A DNA stretch of 9,410 nucleotides from an uncultured Bacilli bacterium (GCA_947623645.1 CANQHK010000043.1:1-9410), one strand, 5' to 3'; shown: positions 1-7,879, numbered from the stretch's first letter. The notes: generated from the letters alone by a model not told the origin. Made by a program: numbers and translations.

Positions 1-253
1 TTTTTAATTTTTTAAGTCAAATTAATTTTCATTTTTTTTCTGAAATCAATATGTTTTATTTTTCAAATCTATAATTTGACGTCAAAAAAAATTTTAAAAT
101 TTCTACAAACTCTATTTTATTTATTTTTTCTTAATAACCATTCAATTATGTTTTTATGAATCATTCCATCTTGCTCATTATACTATAACTATTTTTGTAC
201 GATGCATCGTACTTTTTTTGTGATTTTAGCAATTTTGTACGATGAATATCATT
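1..253. other. AT-rich intergenic region with palindromes, no convincing gene
   Basis: This stretch lies downstream of uvrC and runs off the left edge of the window. I see no credible coding region on either strand; the longest thing with a start near a TATAAT-like box is a 15-codon minus-strand frame, too short to call. It holds a perfect 16-base palindrome at 197-212 (GTACGATGCATCGTAC), a second copy of its left half (GTACGATG) at 237-244, and a 12-base palindrome TTTGACGTCAAA at 75-86. The 197-212 palindrome is followed on the plus strand by seven Ts, so it could be a terminator for plus-strand transcription or an operator. No U-tailed terminator for uvrC is obvious on the minus strand. 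Confidence 0.6.
197..212. repeat. Perfect 16-base palindrome (operator-like or plus-strand terminator)
   Basis: GTACGATGCATCGTAC reads the same on both strands. As RNA it could form a 6-bp stem with a UGCA loop, and on the plus strand it is followed by T7, so termination of plus-strand transcripts is possible. The left half recurs 40 bases further on (237-244), preceded in both cases by a run of Ts, which is more like paired binding sites. On the minus strand a TATAAT box at 177-182 follows it. The role is inferred only from this symmetry and spacing. Confidence 0.35.
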
Positions 254-2038
254 TTAGGAATTTAAATTTTGCAAATATTCTTGTAAACTAATGGCTACAT
301 TTTCTGGAATTACTTCTTTTAATTCTTCAATCGACGCTTCTTTGATTTTCTTTAAAGAAGAAAATTTCTTTAAAAGTTCTCGTCTTCTCATTGGTCCAAT
401 TCCTTCTACCATATCTAAGACGGAGGCTAGATTTCCTTTGTTTTTAATCGTTCTATGATAGGTAATGGCATAACGATGGACTTCTTCTTGGATTTTAGAG
501 AGAAAGACAAATAAACTAGAATCTTTGGGAAGAGGAATTTCTTTTAATGAAGAATCGATTAAGACACTCGTTCTATGCTTATCATCCTTTTTTAATCCAA
601 CAATTGCGATGGGTAATTTTAAAGAATCAATAATTTCTTTTGCAACCGCTACTTGAAGTTCACCACCATCGACTAAAATTAAATCTGGTCTTCGTAAATT
701 ATCCATTAATACTCGAAAATATCTCCGATATAAAACTTCCTTCATAGCACTTAAATCATCTTTGATTTCTGTACTAATTTTAAATTTCCGATATTCATTT
801 TTATTGGGTTGGAAATGATCAAATACAACCATTCCTCCAACATAATAGGTACCAAATAAATGAGAGTTATCAAATGCTTCAATTCGCTCTAATTTAGAAA
901 GACCTAAAAGATTTTTTAACTCCTCTTCTGCTTGGAATCTTTCTTCATCACTTCTTTTTAAATTTTCAAACTTTTCTTCTAAACTTACTTTAGCATTTTC
1001 TTCTGCTAAATCTAAAAGTTTCTTAATATCTCCTTTTTGATACGTTGAAACCTTTACTTGTAAATATTCTCCTAATAATTCTTTATCGATTGTAGATGGT
1101 ACGATAATTTCTTTTGGAAGTAAATTATTCTTTTCATAAAACTTGATAATATATTCTAACATTTCTTCAGAGGCATCTTCTAAAGAATTTAAAATTTCTG
1201 CATGTTTTCCAAATAAAAGACCTTCTCGTATATAAAAAACTTGAATGGATAAGTAATTCTTTTCTTGATAATATTGAAATAAATCAAAATTATAGTTATG
1301 TCTTAAATCAATTTTTTGATGTCTTAAAGTGACTTCAATGTCTTCTAACATTCCTTTTAATTCTAAAGCTTTTTCATAATTCATTGCAAGACTTGCCTGT
1401 TCCATATCTTGTTTTAATTTCTTTGTAACAACTTCTTGATTTCCCTTTAAAAAAGAAGTAATTTCTGAAGTCATCTCTTCTATTTTCTTCGGATCTAAAT
1501 CTTTTTTACAGTAACCTAAACATTCCCCTAAATGATAATATAAACATACATCTTTCTTTAATGTTTCACATTTTCTTAAGGGATAAAGTCGATTTAACAT
1601 ATTGACTGTTTTTCTTGCTGCAGTTACATTGGGATAGGGTCCAAATAATTTGGATTTATTCTTTTTTCGATGAATATTTCTCACAATTCGAAGACGGGGA
1701 TACTTCTCATTGGTTAATTCAATATAGGGATAACTCTTATCATCTTTTAACAAAATATTATATTTGGGATTATATTTTTTTATTAACGTAATTTCTAATA
1801 TTAAACTTTCTAATTCAGAAGAAGTAACAATATAGTCAAAATCATCAATATCGTGAACCAACATCGCTGTTTTTCCAGAAACTCTTCCGGTAAAATAACT
1901 TTTTACTCTTCTTTTTAAGTTTTTTGCTTTTCCAACATAAATAATAAACCCCTCTTTATTTTTCATTTGATAACTTCCAGGAAGTTCTGGTACAAGGGAT
2001 AATTTATTGTGAATTCGTTTTTTGACTTCTTCTTCCAT
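254..2038 (-). CDS. uvrC: UvrABC excinuclease subunit C
   Basis: UvrC is the dual-incision nuclease of nucleotide excision repair; it joins the UvrB-damaged-DNA complex and cuts on both sides of the lesion in the cytoplasm. The 594 residues match the usual length and show all domains in order. The N-terminal GIY-YIG nuclease has PGSY at about 20-23 and YVGKAKNLKRRVKSYF at 34-49. Four cysteines (157, 165, 173, 177) correspond to the known [4Fe-4S] cluster of UvrC. A UVR (UvrB-binding) motif lies near 203-235. The RNase H-like nuclease has FDNSH at 389-393 (catalytic Asp 390), LVDGG at 455-459 (Asp 457) and VHRYAITYHR at 520-529. A C-terminal tandem helix-hairpin-helix has GIGPMRRRELLKKF at 546-559. 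The ATG at 2038 is preceded by AGGAGG at 2047-2052, which supports this start. It is divergent from the kinase-like gene. Nothing looks broken. Confidence 0.97.
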   Translation of the reverse strand: MEEEVKKRIHNKLSLVPELPGSYQMKNKEGFIIYVGKAKNLKRRVKSYFTGRVSGKTAMLVHDIDDFDYIVTSSELESLILEITLIKKYNPKYNILLKDDKSYPYIELTNEKYPRLRIVRNIHRKKNKSKLFGPYPNVTAARKTVNMLNRLYPLRKCETLKKDVCLYYHLGECLGYCKKDLDPKKIEEMTSEITSFLKGNQEVVTKKLKQDMEQASLAMNYEKALELKGMLEDIEVTLRHQKIDLRHNYNFDLFQYYQEKNYLSIQVFYIREGLLFGKHAEILNSLEDASEEMLEYIIKFYEKNNLLPKEIIVPSTIDKELLGEYLQVKVSTYQKGDIKKLLDLAEENAKVSLEEKFENLKRSDEERFQAEEELKNLLGLSKLERIEAFDNSHLFGTYYVGGMVVFDHFQPNKNEYRKFKISTEIKDDLSAMKEVLYRRYFRVLMDNLRRPDLILVDGGELQVAVAKEIIDSLKLPIAIVGLKKDDKHRTSVLIDSSLKEIPLPKDSSLFVFLSKIQEEVHRYAITYHRTIKNKGNLASVLDMVEGIGPMRRRELLKKFSSLKKIKEASIEELKEVIPENVAISLQEYLQNLNS

Positions 2039-2058
2039 TTGGGTTTCCTCCTACTGTT

Positions 2059-2086
2059 ATTATACCACAATCTTTTGACAAACTAA
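2059..2086 (-). promoter_or_regulatory. Likely uvrC promoter (extended -10)
   Basis: On the minus strand a perfect TATAAT (2059-2064) is preceded by TGG, giving an extended -10 (TGGTATAAT). A weak -35, TTAGTT (2081-2086), lies 16 bases upstream. The predicted start falls about at the AGGAGG ribosome site (2047-2052), so the leader would be very short. It overlaps the divergent promoter for the plus-strand operon. Confidence 0.6.
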
Positions 2087-2103
2087 GAAAAATATGATAT
2101 AAT
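2075..2103 (+). promoter_or_regulatory. Perfect-consensus sigma-A promoter for the kinase-like/yigZ operon
   Basis: TTGACA (2075-2080) and TATAAT (2098-2103) are separated by exactly 17 bases, matching the housekeeping consensus at every core position. Transcription should begin near 2110, about 25 bases before the 2135 start codon. Its -35 lies inside the spacer of the divergent uvrC promoter, so the two probably compete for polymerase. Confidence 0.85.
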
Positions 2104-2134
2104 TTAGAAAGTTTTAAAAAGGGGGAAATGAACG

Positions 2135-2869
2135 ATGAGTCGAATTCAAAATTTTAATTGTCGGGAAGATTATCGTAAATTTTTAAAAACAAGAAAGCTT
2201 TCTTTGATTCCTCTTGGAATGGGAAGTGAAGGAAGTTGTCATAAAAGTCAGGTGGATCAGTTGGCCTACAAGGTGTTGTGGAGTTCGATTGAAGAAGATG
2301 ATCCTATGGAAGATGTTGGTTTTGGAATGACGAATCTTTCTTCGATTCTTACAACGGAAGATATTCTTCTTCCGCATTTTCTCTTTCCAATTCAACTTCA
2401 TGTTTGTAAAGAAGAACTTCTCGGTTATACTTCTTTTTGTGCTCCTAGTAAAAACTTATTTCATTCGAAGTTTCTTACTTCAAAACAAGCCATTCGAAGA
2501 ATTCCTTTTGATGCTTTAAAAAAAGCCTACGATGCTATGCAAGTAGAAATGGATGCATTAAATCAAGAAAAAATAGAAATCTTTGATTTGGCATTTAACT
2601 TAATTTTTGATGGAGAAAGTTTATATGCAATCGATACGACTTGGTATAAAAGAAGAGATAAAGATGTACATAAGGCCAATGAAGAATCTTTAAAATATGC
2701 AATTCGAAGTGTTTTCTCTCTTTGGATTCGAGAAGATTTTTCAAGAAGTGGTAAAACGATTGAAGATGCGGAAGAATATTTAAGCTTTTTAGAGGGGTTT
2801 GAAATTGAAAACTATTTAAAACAAATTGAGAATGATTATTGTAAAAGAAAAATGATTTGCTCAAAATAA
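2135..2869 (+). CDS. Degenerate protein-kinase-like protein, function unknown
   Basis: The product is a 244-residue soluble protein with no signal peptide or membrane segment. I do not recognise a named family. Several features suggest a divergent protein-kinase-like fold: LGMGSEGSC at 27-35 resembles a glycine-rich nucleotide loop, AYK (Lys 46) sits where the ATP-anchoring lysine would be, and IFDLAFNLIFDGESLYAID (149-167) resembles a catalytic loop followed by the metal-binding Asp of kinases (Asp 151, Asn 155, Asp 167). The Asp-Asn spacing is one residue shorter than in canonical kinases and no clear HRD or HGD is present, so activity is uncertain and it could be a pseudokinase. The start is supported by AAGGGGG at 2119-2125. 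The stop codon (2867-2869) forms part of the TAAGGAG ribosome site of the next gene, so the two are surely co-transcribed and probably translationally linked. Confidence 0.6.
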   Translation: MSRIQNFNCREDYRKFLKTRKLSLIPLGMGSEGSCHKSQVDQLAYKVLWSSIEEDDPMEDVGFGMTNLSSILTTEDILLPHFLFPIQLHVCKEELLGYTSFCAPSKNLFHSKFLTSKQAIRRIPFDALKKAYDAMQVEMDALNQEKIEIFDLAFNLIFDGESLYAIDTTWYKRRDKDVHKANEESLKYAIRSVFSLWIREDFSRSGKTIEDAEEYLSFLEGFEIENYLKQIENDYCKRKMICSK

Positions 2870-2880
2870 GGAGAATTTGT

Positions 2881-3465
2881 ATGTATACCATTTCCAAAAA
2901 CGTTGAAAATGAAATCATCCTTAAAAACTCCAAGTTTATTACAAAAATTTATAAAGTTTATTCTACTCTAGAGAAAGATGAAATTTTAAATCAATTAAAA
3001 AAAGAATATGCCGATGCAACGCATATTTGTTATGCTTACATTCTTGAAAATGAAGCCAGGTTTTCCGATGACGGCGAACCATCTGGTACGGCTGGATCTC
3101 CTATGATGGAAGTTTTAGCAAAGAAAAACATCAACTATGTTTTAGCCGTTGTTATTCGTTATTTTGGTGGTATTAAGTTAGGAGCAGGTGGACTTGTTCG
3201 GGCTTACTCCAAAAGTGTTTCCGAAACTTTAAAAAAGACTTCTCTCCTTTCTCTTGTCATGGGATACAAAATAGAAATTATATGTCCCTACTCCGATGTC
3301 AAAAAAATAGAATATCAATTAAAGAATCAAAAGAAAATAAAAATTGATTATGGTGCTTGTGTAACGTATACATTCAATGTCGATAAAGAAACTTATAAAA
3401 AATTAAAAGAGCAATGGAAAGTCGATATACTGGAGGCAACTTATATAGAAAAAGAAAGGCTGTGA
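2881..3465 (+). CDS. YigZ/IMPACT family protein (UPF0029 plus DUF1949)
   Basis: The protein has 194 residues, normal for bacterial YigZ-type proteins, which are related to eukaryotic IMPACT; their biochemical role is poorly defined and a link to translation control is known mainly for the eukaryotic member. The family signature is very clear: SDDGEPSGTAGSPMMEVL followed by VLAVVIRYFGGIKLGAGGLVRAYS, in the N-terminal UPF0029 domain. The last third (about 130 onward) matches the ferredoxin-like DUF1949 region. I chose the ATG at 2881 because TAAGGAG at 2867-2873 sits 7 bases before it; an in-frame ATG at 2857 would overlap the previous gene, has no ribosome site and adds eight unrelated residues. 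It ends in TGA, showing the standard bacterial code. It is the second gene of the operon started at 2075-2103, and its stop lies inside the shared terminator hairpin. Confidence 0.92.
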   Translation: MYTISKNVENEIILKNSKFITKIYKVYSTLEKDEILNQLKKEYADATHICYAYILENEARFSDDGEPSGTAGSPMMEVLAKKNINYVLAVVIRYFGGIKLGAGGLVRAYSKSVSETLKKTSLLSLVMGYKIEIICPYSDVKKIEYQLKNQKKIKIDYGACVTYTFNVDKETYKKLKEQWKVDILEATYIEKERL

Positions 3466-3487
3466 TGAAATAATTTCATTACAGCCT
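3446..3487. terminator. Long terminator hairpin between convergent genes
   Basis: The arms 3457-3470 and 3474-3487 form a 14-bp stem with a single G.U wobble and a TAA loop. On the minus strand it is followed by a U-rich tract (TTTCTTTTTCT, 3446-3456), so it clearly ends the surface-protein transcript, 18 bases after that gene's stop. On the plus strand the 5' arm contains the yigZ stop codon (3463-3465) but no U-run follows, so it may act there mainly as a 3'-end stabiliser or a weaker stop. Confidence 0.85.
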
Positions 3488-3505
3488 CTACTGTAACAAA
3501 AGAAA

Positions 3506-5572
3506 TTAAAAGGATTCATAATCGTAAGAAATTCTTGTATTGCCATCAAACCATTTTATGTTTTTATCACACCATTCTTTACTTGGTTCTTTTCCTGTTC
3601 CAAAGCTTTCTGTTAAATCGATTAGCAGTAGATTATCATAGTAAAGTTCAAGGTTTAGAGTTTCTGTTGTCGTCGGCCAAAAATATCCTAGTCGAAAATT
3701 ATAAGGTGCATCTACAGTTGATGTGAAAATATCACTTAAGTGATACCAAACTCCTTGTTCTTGAATTTCATTGATAGCAATATTGACATATTCTGGATAT
3801 CCAGTTGCTGTTCCACCATACAAAAACAAATCAAAATCTCCTCGCCAATAATTGCTTGGATAAATTGTATTGTTTAAAAACATTTCACTGGCATAATAAA
3901 CATGTCCTTTTCTTAAAGTTGTTGCACTCATAATCATTGTTTCCCGAGCACCTGTAATAGTTACTTTATTAGAGTAATTTCCACGAAGACTATAATCTCC
4001 TTGATATTTTTGCTCCGTCGTTCTTTCTTGAGAACAGCAATTATTATTGCCCGTAGTCACATCTGTTTTTTCTTCTTCAAATCCACCATTTTTAATAATA
4101 TTCGTAAGAGATAGTTTTTGATAACTAATTCTGGCATGTCCATTTCCTGTATTTCCTATGGTTGTTCCTGTTCCATCTTTATTAGGCATTTCTTTGTTTC
4201 CTGCGATCATAAGGGATGATACAAATACTTTCCCACTATAATGAATAGCACTTCCTGTATGTTCAATTTTATCTTCTGTTGAAGTTTCTTTAATCGCATC
4301 ACATCCAGGATATCCCGAAATAAAGGATGATCCTCCTCCTGCACCTCCGTGTCCACTATTTCCACCAGAATAATATCCTGCACCTGATCCAGTCTGACCA
4401 TGCGCTATTTCTGTAGCGAATCCTCCTGTCGTACTTCTGCTCTTAATCGTATTATTTTTATCATATACAACCTGTATACCACCACTTGTTTGCGTTCCTC
4501 CTGTTCCTATAGCATGTTCATTATAACTAAGAATATCATTTTCATCTTGGTAATGAACACTTTCTCCATCAAGACCTTCGAGCTCTCCACCAGCTCCTCC
4601 ATTTCCTGCTCCGTACATGTAACTTTTATCTCCACGGTTTCTATTGTTTGCTCCACCGCCTCCTGCTGCAACCATAATCCTTGATTTTAATCCTTCAAAA
4701 TTATCCCAACTACCAGGTTCTAATCTTACATCTGTTGCTCCTCCTCCGCTAGAACCATAAAGGCTAGCTTTTTCTCTTAAAGAACCTCCGCCATTGTATC
4801 CTCCAACATCTGTATTGGTTCCTTCTCCACCTACATGAAAATAGAGTTTCGTTCCTCTTTCTAAATAAATACTTCCTCTTGTATAAGCTCCTCTTCCTCC
4901 TTTGTATTCGTCGATATCTCCTCCACTTGCTCCCCATAACTCAATCATGTAATAACCGCTCATAGGAATTTCTACTTCTTCTTCGTGTCCAGAATAGGTA
5001 ATTTCTTTTTCAAACTCAAATGATTCATCGTATCCACTATCAATTTCTAAATGAATGGAGTATTCTGTCCCCATTACATCATTTTCGGCATTATAATCTA
5101 ACCACATTTGAAATTCATAGTTATAGGTCGTTTTCTTTTGAATATAATCTTTTTCTAAATAATATCTTCCATCATCTTCTATTTGTTCTGTTATCCCTCT
5201 TGTGATATCAAGATTCTTATAATCTCTTGTATAATGATATTTTATAAATTGACTAGGCGTTTTGTTTGTTTTTGTATCTTCTACTATATAAATTGTATAT
5301 TCCATTTCATGATTTCCTAAATTTAGTAAAGAAAATCGATAGGTTGGATTGTTTTTTCCTTCTTCTTCTTTCATAGGAATCATGTCTTCTAAAACGATAT
5401 TTCCATTTGTTTTACTTTCATCAAATTGAAGTTCTAAATCACTAAATCTTAGAATATATTTTTTATTTCCAGAAAGTGTTTTCGAAAAAACTGCATAGGT
5501 TACACCAATTAAAGTAATCATCATAACAACAACTAAAAATAGAAAAATCCATTTTTGCTTCGTTTTCATCAT
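3506..5572 (-). CDS. Exported modular surface protein with glycine-rich (ALK/LTK-like) domain
   Basis: The product is a 688-residue exported protein, probably a surface protein. A positive start (MMKTKQK) precedes a hydrophobic stretch (8-27) ending in VTYAVFSKT, as in signal peptides or anchors of TasA/camelysin-like Bacillota proteins. Residues about 35-180 look like a beta-sandwich (FSLLNLGNHEMEYTIYIVED and similar strands). Residues about 186-485 form a glycine-rich domain: SGYYMIELWGASGGD (205-219), YTRGSIYLERGTKLYFHVGGEG (230-251), GSSGGGATDVRL (273-284), RIMVAAGGGG (298-307), SGGNSGHGGAGGGSSF (402-417). This order matches the glycine-rich domain of animal ALK/LTK receptors and its bacterial relatives. 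Residues 490-688 begin NIIKNGGFEE, typical of CBM-like jelly rolls, and end DNLLLIDLTESFGTGKEP...WFDG, a motif I associate with surface and phage-tail proteins. There is no LPXTG or other C-terminal anchor. AAGGAG at 5580-5585 supports the start; a second ATG follows immediately. The gene is monocistronic, between two terminators. The ligand is unknown. Confidence 0.75.
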   Translation of the reverse strand: MMKTKQKWIFLFLVVVMMITLIGVTYAVFSKTLSGNKKYILRFSDLELQFDESKTNGNIVLEDMIPMKEEEGKNNPTYRFSLLNLGNHEMEYTIYIVEDTKTNKTPSQFIKYHYTRDYKNLDITRGITEQIEDDGRYYLEKDYIQKKTTYNYEFQMWLDYNAENDVMGTEYSIHLEIDSGYDESFEFEKEITYSGHEEEVEIPMSGYYMIELWGASGGDIDEYKGGRGAYTRGSIYLERGTKLYFHVGGEGTNTDVGGYNGGGSLREKASLYGSSGGGATDVRLEPGSWDNFEGLKSRIMVAAGGGGANNRNRGDKSYMYGAGNGGAGGELEGLDGESVHYQDENDILSYNEHAIGTGGTQTSGGIQVVYDKNNTIKSRSTTGGFATEIAHGQTGSGAGYYSGGNSGHGGAGGGSSFISGYPGCDAIKETSTEDKIEHTGSAIHYSGKVFVSSLMIAGNKEMPNKDGTGTTIGNTGNGHARISYQKLSLTNIIKNGGFEEEKTDVTTGNNNCCSQERTTEQKYQGDYSLRGNYSNKVTITGARETMIMSATTLRKGHVYYASEMFLNNTIYPSNYWRGDFDLFLYGGTATGYPEYVNIAINEIQEQGVWYHLSDIFTSTVDAPYNFRLGYFWPTTTETLNLELYYDNLLLIDLTESFGTGKEPSKEWCDKNIKWFDGNTRISYDYESF

Positions 5573-5604
5573 TGCAACACTCCTTATATTATCTCTTAAT
5601 TACT

Positions 5605-5632
5605 ATAGTACCCCCCCCATAGAAAAAGCCAA
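5605..5632 (-). promoter_or_regulatory. Probable promoter with G8 tract in the spacer
   Basis: On the minus strand TTGGCT (5627-5632) and TACTAT (5605-5610) are separated by 16 bases, of which the last eight are an uninterrupted G run (5611-5618). Each hexamer matches four of six consensus bases. One added G would give the optimal 17-base spacer. Poly-G or poly-C runs between -35 and -10 are the classic design of phase-variable promoters in other bacteria, such as Neisseria porA. The start site would lie about 25 bases before the start codon. No better promoter is visible upstream of the gene. Confidence 0.55.
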
Positions 5633-5633
5633 G

Positions 5634-5659
5634 AAAAAAAGCAGATTTTTTTCTGCTTT
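5634..5659 (-). terminator. pnp intrinsic terminator
   Basis: The arms 5638-5645 and 5652-5659 make a perfect 8-bp stem (AAAGCAGA/TCTGCTTT) with a six-base A-rich loop on the minus strand, followed by a run of Ts. It begins 9 bases after the pnp stop codon. The -35 of the surface-protein promoter begins directly after it. Confidence 0.9.
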
Positions 5660-5668
5660 ACTGTAAAA

Positions 5669-7822
5669 TTATTTTTCTTCTTTTGAAGGTGGATTCAATG
5701 CTTGTTTTCTAGAGAAGTTTAATCGTCCTTTTTTGTCTTGTCCAATTGCTTTTACTAAGATTTCATCATCGAGTCCAACAACATCAGTTACTTTGTTTAC
5801 ACGTTTATTGTCAAGTTCGGATATATGAACGAGTCCTTCACATCCTGGCCATAGTTGGACGAAACATCCAAAGTCTTCGATTTTTACGACTTTTGCAGGG
5901 TAGATTTTTCCTTCTTCTACTTCTTTAACAACATCCAAAATCATTTGTTTTGTCGTATTGATAATTTCTTGATCAGAGTGGTAAATAATGACTCTTCCAT
6001 CATCTTCGATATCGACTTTGACTGCTCCTACTTCGGTTACGGTTTGAACATGAGAAGCATCACAAATAATTTTGGTAATCATTTCTCCACCACGACCAAT
6101 AACATCTTTGATCTTTTCTGGTTTAATATAGAAAATTTCGGTCTTAGGGGCATACGGACTAACTTCTTTACGAGGTTCTGGAATCGTATCGGTAATTAAT
6201 TTTAAAATTTCAAGACGGGCATCTTTTGCTTGTTTTAGAGCTTGATCTAGAATTTCTTTGGTAATTCCTTTAATTTTAATATCCATCTGAAGGGCTGTAA
6301 TTCCTTTTTCGGTTCCTGCAACTTTAAAGTCCATATCACCTAAGTGGTCTTCCATTCCTTGAATATCCGTTAAAATCGTATAGTCATCCCCATCGGTAAT
6401 TAAGCCCATCGCAATTCCTGCAACGGGAGCTTTTATTGGAACTCCTGCTGCCATCAAAGACATACATCCAGCACAAATACTTGCTTGGGAACTACTTCCA
6501 TTACTTTCCAAAATTTCAGAGACAACTCGAATCGTATAAGGAAATTCTTCTTCACTTGGTAGAACTTGTAACAGAGCTTTTTCTCCTAAAGCACCATGCC
6601 CAATTTCTCTTCTTCCAGGTGCTCCATATCTTCCAGTTTCACCAACGGAGAATGCTGGGAAGTTGTAATGCAACATAAATCTTTTTTCAGCTTCTAGACT
6701 AAGTCCATCCAAAATTTGATGTTCTCCAAGTGCTCCCAAAGTTGTAATCGATAAACTTTGTGTTTCCCCTCTTGTAAATAATGCTGAACCATGGGTTCTT
6801 GGTAAGAAATCAATACTTGCGGAAAGAGGTCTGATCTCGGTCATCTTACGTCCATCAGCTCTTGTTTTTTCTTTCACTACAATTCTTCTAAATAATTCAT
6901 ACTCAACTTCATGATAAATGAGAAGAACTTTGGTAATTAATTCTTTGTATTCTTCTTCTTTCATCGTATCTTCAAAACGTTCTTTATAAGAATTTACAAG
7001 ATCATCTTTAATTTTATCAATAGCTGCATATTTTTCAAGTTTTTCGGTAATGCGAAGAGCTTGGTCGATTTCTTTTTCAATTTTTTCTCGTACTTCGCTT
7101 TTTAATTCCTCGCTAATTTCTAATTTTTCATATTCCATTTTAGCAACACCAATTTCATCGATGATTTGCTTTTGAAATTCAATTAATTCTTTGATTGCAG
7201 CGTGTCCAAACATTAAAGCATCGAGCATATCTTTTTCTTCTACTTGTTTTGCACTAGCTTCGACCATATTAATTGCTTCATAGGTTCCTGCAACGGTTAA
7301 ATCAATATCTGATTTTTCTGCTTGTTCCGTTGTTGGGTTAATGACAAATTCTCCATCAACACGTCCTACTTTAACCGATGCAATTGGTCCTAAAAAAGGA
7401 ATTTTACTGATACAAGTTGCAAGAGATGATGCAAAAAGTGCTGTCATTTCTGGAGAATTATCTTGATCTACAGAAAGAACAGTATTGACAATTTGTACTT
7501 CATTTTTAAAGTCTTCTGGGAATAATGGTCGCATTGGACGGTCAATCATACGAGCGGCAAGTGTTGCTGCTTCGGTAGGTCGCCCTTCTCTTTTAATAAA
7601 ACCTCCTGGAATCTTTCCAACAGAATATAATTTTTCTTGATACAAAACCATTAATGGAAAGAAATCGGATAAAAGATTTGCTGTATCATTTACAACTGCT
7701 GTAGAAAGTACAACTGTATCTCCATATCGTACAACGACTGCTCCATCGGCTTGTTTCGCAACTTCTCCGTGTTCTACAACAATCTTTCTTCCTCGAAAAT
7801 CCATTTCAAATACTTTCTTCAT
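5669..7822 (-). CDS. pnp: Polyribonucleotide nucleotidyltransferase (PNPase)
   Basis: PNPase degrades RNA 3' to 5' with phosphate, releasing nucleoside diphosphates, and is part of the mRNA turnover machinery. The 717 residues match the family length. Two RNase PH cores are separated by an all-helical domain: the first includes GGFIKREGRPTE (73-84) and the second RADGRKMTEIRPLS (321-334), VGETGRYGAPGRREIGHG (393-410) and the catalytic region LTDIQGMEDHLGDMDFK (484-500), with Asp 486 and Asp 492 at the same positions as in E. coli. A KH domain (VIGRGGEMI, 574-582) and an S1 domain (about 635-708, FGCFVQLWPGCEGLVHISEL) bind RNA. The C-tail is short and basic/acidic (PPSKEEK). AAGGAG just upstream of the ATG supports the start. 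It follows rpsO by 57 bases with a hairpin between them, the conserved arrangement in bacteria. The gene is complete. Confidence 0.98.
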   Translation of the reverse strand: MKKVFEMDFRGRKIVVEHGEVAKQADGAVVVRYGDTVVLSTAVVNDTANLLSDFFPLMVLYQEKLYSVGKIPGGFIKREGRPTEAATLAARMIDRPMRPLFPEDFKNEVQIVNTVLSVDQDNSPEMTALFASSLATCISKIPFLGPIASVKVGRVDGEFVINPTTEQAEKSDIDLTVAGTYEAINMVEASAKQVEEKDMLDALMFGHAAIKELIEFQKQIIDEIGVAKMEYEKLEISEELKSEVREKIEKEIDQALRITEKLEKYAAIDKIKDDLVNSYKERFEDTMKEEEYKELITKVLLIYHEVEYELFRRIVVKEKTRADGRKMTEIRPLSASIDFLPRTHGSALFTRGETQSLSITTLGALGEHQILDGLSLEAEKRFMLHYNFPAFSVGETGRYGAPGRREIGHGALGEKALLQVLPSEEEFPYTIRVVSEILESNGSSSQASICAGCMSLMAAGVPIKAPVAGIAMGLITDGDDYTILTDIQGMEDHLGDMDFKVAGTEKGITALQMDIKIKGITKEILDQALKQAKDARLEILKLITDTIPEPRKEVSPYAPKTEIFYIKPEKIKDVIGRGGEMITKIICDASHVQTVTEVGAVKVDIEDDGRVIIYHSDQEIINTTKQMILDVVKEVEEGKIYPAKVVKIEDFGCFVQLWPGCEGLVHISELDNKRVNKVTDVVGLDDEILVKAIGQDKKGRLNFSRKQALNPPSKEEK

Positions 7823-7849
7823 TTTTTCACTCCTTGTTTTTTTAAATAA

Positions 7850-7874
7850 GAAAAGACACTAAAAGAAAGTGCCT
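7850..7874 (-). terminator. rpsO-pnp intergenic hairpin/attenuator
   Basis: The arms 7854-7860 and 7868-7874 form a 7-bp stem with one G.U pair (AGGCACT/AGTGTCT) and a 7-base loop, followed on the minus strand by TTTCTTATTT. It is probably a partial terminator between rpsO and pnp, as known in E. coli, and may also be a processing or 3'-protection site for rpsO mRNA. The imperfect U-tract suggests read-through into pnp, for which no separate promoter is evident. Confidence 0.65.
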
Positions 7875-7879
7875 AATTA

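Noticed and set aside
75..86. TTTGACGTCAAA palindrome
   Set aside because: Short symmetric sequence in very AT-rich DNA with no adjacent promoter or gene visible; could be chance.
126..170. Tiny minus-strand frame (MIHKNIIEWLLRKNK) after a TATAAT box
   Set aside because: Fifteen codons, with no clear ribosome site and no recognisable family; not enough to call a gene.
2857..2880. Upstream ATG for the YigZ-family gene
   Set aside because: It lies within the end of the preceding gene, without a ribosome site; the ATG at 2881 has TAAGGAG at proper distance and gives the normal family N-terminus.
4400..4684. Plus-strand open frame opposite the surface-protein gene
   Set aside because: It is antisense to the glycine-rich coding region, has low-complexity Ser/Thr composition and no supported start; a shadow of the real gene.
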